DNA of 23,250 nt from Reclinomonas americana ATCC 50394 (lineage: Eukaryota > Jakobida > Jakobea > Jakobida), in the NCBI GenBank assembly GCA_048213135.1, contig PS015032.1, positions 118,918 through 142,167 of the forward strand. Direction: 5' to 3'. The translations under genes and the position numbers were made by a program. Below are positions 17,988 to 23,250 of this stretch, piece by piece; within the stretch, counting starts at the first letter, position 1, and each line of letters starts with the position of its first letter. The notes under the pieces were generated by a model, which did not search any database, was not told the origin of the DNA, and saw only the letters and a list, made by a program, of their open reading frames with translations.

Positions 17988-20900
17988 TCACACGCCCATC
18001 GGGCCGGTGACCACGGCGCGAGCGTGCGAGCTCGGCAGCGGCTGCGTGTGCATGCCATCGTCGTCGTCATCGTCATCGTCGTCGACCCTGGCGCATCCGA
18101 AAGTGTCACCACCGGACGTGACACCGCCCCCGCGACCCGACTCCTCGTCACCGAGGGCCGTGAGCAACGGGAACTCCCGCGAGGCGCGCATCGGCTGATC
18201 ATGCTGCGTGGTGAACTGCTGTCGTCTGCGCGCGCACACAAGACACGAGAGCAAATCGAATGAGATACAGCAAGCAAGAGGAAAAACAACAATGCGAGTG
18301 ACACCGACGCAACAGCCGAGCGAGCTCCTCGCGAAGAGCGCGAATCTCCTTTTGTTGGAACTCCTCCACTCGCTTCTGCACACCGGCCTCCGCCGCCATG
18401 GCCATGATGCGATGATTGGCCACGGCCAGCTGGTCGTGCACGTCGCCTTGCAGCACAGGATCGGTGAGCAGTTGCTCCGCAGTGGGCCGCGCCGACGGAT
18501 CCGGGTGCATCATGCGCTGTGGCGAGATTCCGGTGAGCTCATCATCGACAAGATATGGGGCAACGAAAGAAAGAGAAAAAGGACGCACCAGCATCAGGGT
18601 GATGAACTGCGGCGACAGGTGCGGTAGTGGCTCCAGCACGCCTTCGCGCAGGCGCTTGTACTGCTCGCCGCCCGAGGGCAGACGACGACCGAGCGCCAGC
18701 TCGTAGACGCTGGCACCGAGTGAAAACACATCGGACTCCTTGAGGAAGTTCGGGTTCTCCTGCAGCATCTCCGGGCTCATGTAGCGGTTGTCGCCGTCCT
18801 TGACGTCGCGGGTGCGATCCGTGGCCAGGAAGAGCATCGCTTGGCCAAAGTCACCGATCTTGTAGGTGAAGACGCCAGAGCTCTCGCCCTCCTCCTTGAA
18901 GTAGAAGTTCTCCGGCTTCAAGTCCAAGTGCACAATGTTGCGAGTGTGCATGTGGTGCAATCCCTGGTACACGCAGGTGAGAGGATGGCACTTTTGGAGT
19001 CAAGAATCAAAGGACATCTAACATACCGTGGCCAGGTGCTTGAGAATCGTGCGCAGCTCGTCCTCCTGCTTCGGCTCCTGCAGCTGCTCCGAGTACGACT
19101 CGTGGTACACGCCGCGCGAGGCGCCCTTCAACGCCAGATTGCCGTCGCACAGTTCCATCTGAATGTGCAAATGGTCGTTCTCCTCCCATGCCGTAAAGTA
19201 GCGCACGACGTGGTAGTTGTCTGAGGGGAAAAGGCCAAGGTGAGCACCCAGAAAAGCAACAAAACATACACAGACGCAGACGCAGAGGCGAGTGTGCGCA
19301 ACTGAGTTCGGCCAGCACCTGGCACTCCTGCACGGTCTCGTTGCGCTTCAGCACGCCACCCGACGGCTTCTTGATGACCTTGATGGCGTAGAGCATGCCG
19401 TCGAGACGATGGCGTGCCTTGGTGACGGCGCCAAAGGAGCCTTGTCCGATGAGTTTGTGCTCGTCAAACTCCTCCGACAACCGCTCAATGTGCCGCTCGC
19501 TTGAATCGCCCTCTTNNNNNNNNNNNNNNNNNNNNCGAACGAGCAGTCGGGCGTGATGATGCGCTGCTGGCTGCGCTGGAATGCGCGCGCATCCGGCGAG
19601 AACATGTTGATGTGGCGCGGCAGCACACTTTGTGCGCTGAGTGCCGAAAAGTCTGCGAGCGAAAGGACAGTGAGGGTCCGAAAAGGAGAAGGGGAGAGGG
19701 AGAGGGGGCGCGATCGACTCAACTGCTCAGGCCACTCGTGTCGAACGTGGAACCGACGTGGCTCGACGGCGACATGTACACCGGCAGTGTCGAGGCGAGG
19801 CTGTCGTCGACTCCTCCACCACCGGCCACCGGCGTCAGACCCGGCGTCTGCGGCGGCAGCATAATGCCCGCGCCGCCGACGGCCGGTGAGTCGCCAAACA
19901 GCTCGCGCTGGCTACGATCGAGCATCTCAGCGCCCACCATCACGCCCCGACCGGGCGTGCCCGTGCCGCGACCGCTGCCGGGCACCGTGGGGATGCACAG
20001 GCGCCGTGCAGGTGAACGCGACGAGAGCGACGACACACGTCGGTGATGGCCGTGGTGGCGACCGGAGGCTGGCGATCCCGTTGGCGTGCGGCGGCGATTC
20101 GGTACCGGTGAGGGCAGCGGTGATGGTGCGCCAACGCCATCCATGTGCACGTCACTGAGAGGGGNNNNNNNNNNNNNNNNNNNNNNNNNNNNNNNNNNNN
20201 NNNNNNNNNNNNNNNNNNNNNNNNNNNNNNNNNNNNNNNNNNNNNNNNNNNNNNNNNNNNNNNNNNNNNNNNTAGAAGGGGAAAGGGGAGGGGAGAGGAG
20301 TAAAGGGGGAGAGAGGGAGAAGGGGAGAAGGGGAGGAGGGGAAGGGAGAGAGGGGGAAGGGGAGAAGGGGGAAGGGAGAGAGGGAAAGGACAGGAAAGAG
20401 AAAGGGGAGGGGAAAAAGGGAACGAGGAGAAGAAGCACAAGAAAGAGGAGCACAAGGAGGGAGGAAAAAGAGAAGGAAAGTACAATGAAACAAGGAAAAG
20501 AGAAGGAGAAGGGGAAGGGGAGAAAAGGGCATGATGTGAGCAACGCAGCAGAAAACACCGACAGCGAGGCGATGAACAAAATGAGACGCAACTTGAGATT
20601 GCCAAACAGGCCACCGACTGCCTCTGGCGGCGATGGCGGATACGAAACCGACGATGGCGGCGGTGGCGGCATGGTCCGGATAAGCCCGTCCATGACTCCG
20701 CCGCCACCTCCCGATCGCCGCTCGCCACTGCTGCTCTCCGTCGTCTCCCCACTGCTGTGGAACTCAATCAGACGCGCCGTCGACTCGACATCGCCTCCAT
20801 CCTCGTCGTCATCGTCGCTGTTGATCTGGATTCGACCCATCAGCTCCGAATCCGGAGCTGCGTTATAGAGAGAGAGAACAGTGAGTGAGCTTGGCGATTC

Positions 20901-21738
20901 CGCGACACACAGGAGACAAAATCGCGCGAACTGCACCTTCAGGCGACGCTCCCTGACTAAAGGCACCCGGCGACGACATTGGCCGTTTTCTTCGCAGTGC
21001 CGATTGCGGCGTTTTGGTGGGCGTCGGTGGTGGTCGTGCCGGGAACATATCCGTTGGCTCCTAACGAGCGGCCAAGAGCACATGAGCGCACAAACAAAAA
21101 TGGCAAGATTCCCGCCCAAAAAAATGTAACGAACATCATCGGCCAATGGGGTTGACACGGCCACAGCTCCCTCGTCGGCCTCCATACGCATCGCCAGATC
21201 AATGCGATCAAGTGGCTGTGTGGTGAGGAAGAGAGAGGCAGGGAGAGGAAGAGAGAAAGAGTGAGTGTGTGAGCGCGCGCGCAAAAAAGCAACGGTTGGA
21301 GATGTCCGCCTCTCACCGCCGGGTGACTGGTCTTTTGCTTCTTGCGCGGCGACCGCAGCGACGCCAGCGACGATGACGTGGAGTTGCTGCCGTTGCCGCT
21401 GCCAAACAAACCGTTGCCTCCATTGCCACCAACGCCAATGATGGATCCGGACGATGCCATGCGACGATGAAACGAGTGCGCTGTTGTTGTGGTCGACGTG
21501 GCCGCGGAGGACGAAGAGAGCATCGATGAGGGCGATGCACCACCGCCACCACCAAAGAGATTGCGCGCGGGGCTGTTGGACGAGTCAAGAGCGGGCGCGC
21601 TCGAGTACTTGGTTAATGGCGGCCGCAGCATCGCAGTCGTCGTTGTTGTTGTTGTCGTTGTCGTCGTGGTCGCTGCTGTCGTTCCAGGTGTGTGTCGCAG
21701 TGGCATTCGCTGCTGCTGCTGATGCTGCTGCTGCTTGA
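17988..21738 (-). CDS. WEE1: Wee1/Myt1-family protein kinase
   Basis: These kinases block mitotic entry by phosphorylating the inhibitory Tyr (or Thr/Tyr) of CDK1. Exons (minus): 21317-21738 (open into a gap), 21135-21215, 20937-21060, 20593-20857, 19724-20154, 19303-19652 (interrupted by a 20-N gap), 19027-19220, 18589-18963, 18314-18516 and 17988-18225 (stop TGA). Phases agree at every junction. The N-terminal half is disordered, rich in Thr, Ser, Pro and Gly runs, with CDK-like sites (PPTPTKTP) and a Wee1-like HINMFSPD motif. Kinase: IGQGSFGAV, YAIKVIKK, YHVVRYFTAWEENDHLHIQM, GLHHMHTRNIVHLDLKPEN, IGDFGQA, DGDNRYMSPEMLQEN, PDPSARPTAEQLL. A coiled coil (EIRALREELARLRQQF) follows, then an Asp-run tail. 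No membrane segment is visible, favouring Wee1 over Myt1, although DFG and RYM are Myt1-like. Confidence 0.88.
20155..20592 (-). repeat. WEE1 intron with GGGGA-rich purine tract and gap
   Basis: This intron contains a 108-N gap (20165-20272) and a purine-only plus-strand tract at about 20273-20530 built from GGGGAA, GGGAGA and GAGAGG words. In the transcript it is CCCCTT-rich, like the hexamer array in the ATP10 intron. The intron has a GTTGCG donor at 20592 and a CTCAG acceptor at 20155-20156. Confidence 0.85.
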
Positions 21739-21809
21739 NNNNNNNNNNNNNNNNNNNNNNNNNNNNNNNNNNNNNNNNNNNNNNNNNNNNNNNNNNNNNN
21801 NNNNNNNNN

Positions 21810-22080
21810 GGAAGACGCGCGGCAACGATGGCGATCCTTGCTCCTCCTCCTCCTCTTCCTCCTCCTCCTCGCCGTCATCGTCCTCCATGCGCGCAGACGA
21901 GGCCGCGGCTGCAGCTGCAGCAGCCGCGGCCGCCGCTGCTGCAGTCGCCGAGGCCGCAAAGCCACGCGGCATCATAAACGCAGGCGCGGCAAACGATGTG
22001 GTGTGATAGTGTTGTTGGTGAGGCATCATGGTGGCGGGCGGAGGTGGTGGTGGCTGCTCAACACGACGATGATGATGATG
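21810..22080 (-). CDS. Probable N-terminal low-complexity part of the WEE1 gene
   Basis: The minus-strand frame between two gaps (21739-21809 and 22081-22100) reads HHHHRRVEQPPPPPPATMMP, then HQQHYHTTSFAAPAFMMPRG, a run of about 14 Ala, MEDDD, ten Glu and QGSPSLPR. The Ala run mixes GCA, GCG, GCC and GCT codons, which argues for selection on protein rather than simple triplet slippage. Its position and style fit the disordered N-terminus of the kinase, but the frame cannot be carried across the gap, so membership in that gene is inferred. Confidence 0.5.
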
Positions 22081-22100
22081 NNNNNNNNNNNNNNNNNNNN

Positions 22101-22287
22101 ACTGCAGCAACAGCAACAACTGGCAGTGGCGCATGATGACTTTGCGTGCGCTTTCTCGCCACTGGCCTCGGCCTCGACGCCCTCCTTTGCCGGCGATTCA
22201 GCAACACCCCACAATCATCATCATGACATGGCGATGATGATGATGCCGCCGGCGACAAGCAGTCATCATCACCAACACCTTCAACAG
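22101..22287 (+). CDS. His/Gln/Met-rich coding fragment, possibly flipped piece of the WEE1 N-terminus
   Basis: Isolated between gaps. The plus frame is open end to end: LQQQQQLAVAHDDFACAFSP, then LASASTPSFAGDSATP, with His, Met and Gln runs (NHHHDMAMMMMPP). Its style matches the minus-strand flanks, while the minus frames here look unlike protein. Either it is an exon of another gene or the contig piece is inverted in the scaffold. Confidence 0.4.
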
Positions 22288-23064
22288 NNNNNNNNNNNNN
22301 NNNNNNNNNNNNNNNNNNNNNNNNNNNNNNNNNNNNNNNNNNNNNNNNNNNNNNNNNNNNNNNNNNNNNNNNNNNNNNNNNNNNNNNNNNNNNNNNNNNN
22401 NNNNNNNNNNNNNNNNNNNNNNNNNNNNNNNNNNNNNNNNNNNNNNNNNNNNNNNNNNNNNNNNNNNNNNNNNNNNNNNNNNNNNNNNNNNNNNNNNNNN
22501 NNNNNNNNNNNNNNNNNNNNNNNNNNNNNNNNNNNNNNNNNNNNNNNNNNNNNNNNNNNNNNNNNNNNNNNNNNNNNNNNNNNNNNNNNNNNNNNNNNNN
22601 NNNNNNNNNNNNNNNNNNNNNNNNNNNNNNNNNNNNNNNNNNNNNNNNNNNNNNNNNNNNNNNNNNNNNNNNNNNNNNNNNNNNNNNNNNNNNNNNNNNN
22701 NNNNNNNNNNNNNNNNNNNNNNNNNNNNNNNNNNNNNNNNNNNNNNNNNNNNNNNNNNNNNNNNNNNNNNNNNNNNNNNNNNNNNNNNNNNNNNNNNNNN
22801 NNNNNNNNNNNNNNNNNNNNNNNNNNNNNNNNNNNNNNNNNNNNNNNNNNNNNNNNNNNNNNNNNNNNNNNNNNNNNNNNNNNNNNNNNNNNNNNNNNNN
22901 NNNNNNNNNNNNNNNNNNNNNNNNNNNNNNNNNNNNNNNNNNNNNNNNNNNNNNNNNNNNNNNNNNNNNNNNNNNNNNNNNNNNNNNNNNNNNNNNNNNN
23001 NNNNNNNNNNNNNNNNNNNNNNNNNNNNNNNNNNNNNNNNNNNNNNNNNNNNNNNNNNNNNNNN
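22288..23064. other. Assembly gap (777 N)
   Basis: Unsequenced. It probably hides 5' parts of the WEE1 gene and its promoter. Confidence 0.99.
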
Positions 23065-23250
23065 GGCACAGAGTCGTCACTGCTGCTGTTGGTTGCGATC
23101 ACGGGGAGGCCAGCAACGCGGCCAAACCCGCCAAGTCCACCGCCGCGTCGATGAATGGTGGCAAACGTTTCTCGCTCACGCACACACGCACACTATGAGA
23201 GGAAACGGCTGCAACGAGACCGTTGAACTGTGCCTCAAAAGAGCGCAGAA
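23065..23250 (-). other. Terminal fragment with two competing minus-strand frames
   Basis: One minus frame reads TFATIHRRGGGLGGFGR then VAGLPVIATNSSSDDSV into the gap. Another, entering from the right edge, reads RSFEAQFNGLVAAVSSHS, then SEKRLPPFIDAAVDLAGLAA and a stop near 23090; a possible donor GTGTGC lies near 23191. Either could be a real exon. I cannot assign a gene. Confidence 0.3.

Noticed and set aside
18000-18198. Plus-strand frame with Ser run over the WEE1 last exon
   Set aside because: Shadow of the minus-strand Asp-run tail; the minus frame is continuous with the kinase in phase.

Overview
This is nuclear DNA from an intron-dense, GC-rich microbial eukaryote, probably a free-living protist. 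The genes are split by many short introns (31 to about 110 nt, with a few larger ones inflated by simple repeats), microsatellites are abundant, and eleven assembly gaps interrupt the window. No marker fixes the species. All exon models below were built by hand from splice motifs, reading phase and similarity to remembered protein families; none is checked against RNA.

Layout: (1) 133-1213 (+), 3' part of SKP1. (2) 1473-2052 (-), part of an NADH-cytochrome b5 reductase-type flavoenzyme, convergent with SKP1 and lacking both ends. (3) 2700-4452 (-), a five-exon gene for a protein with about seven membrane segments and a C-terminal RING finger. (4) 4649-6629 (+), a complete nine-exon class II-type histone deacetylase, divergent from the RING gene over 196 bp, with a C-terminal extension that looks Tudor/agenet-like. 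(5) 6649-8449 (-), the ATP10-type mitochondrial ATP synthase assembly factor, tail to tail with the deacetylase (19 bp between stop codons); its last intron is almost filled by a minisatellite of about 1 kb. (6) 8450-11801, a repeat-rich zone: a GGGGAA hexamer array, a satellite present in both orientations, a long purine tract, a relic exon of an adhesin-type repeat (-), and a small unrecognised gene (10359-10841, +). (7) 11802-16980 (+), at least 17 exons of a large, probably secreted protein: four IPT/Ig-like repeats, a Cys-rich segment, a beta-rich region and a C-terminal L-type lectin domain. (8) 17988 to about 22080 (-), a Wee1/Myt1-family kinase with a long low-complexity N-terminus broken by gaps.

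The genes do not form one pathway. SKP1 and WEE1 both act in the cell cycle, HDAC in chromatin and ATP10 in mitochondria; this looks like ordinary compact gene order. The most unusual shared signal is a recurrent 5' splice site, GTTGCG, in about 10 of 45 inferred introns across six genes. Other points of interest are 31- and 38-nt introns, a GC-AG intron of 63 nt, phase-1 modules in the adhesin gene with a relic copy on the opposite strand, and a contig piece near 22.2 kb that appears flipped.
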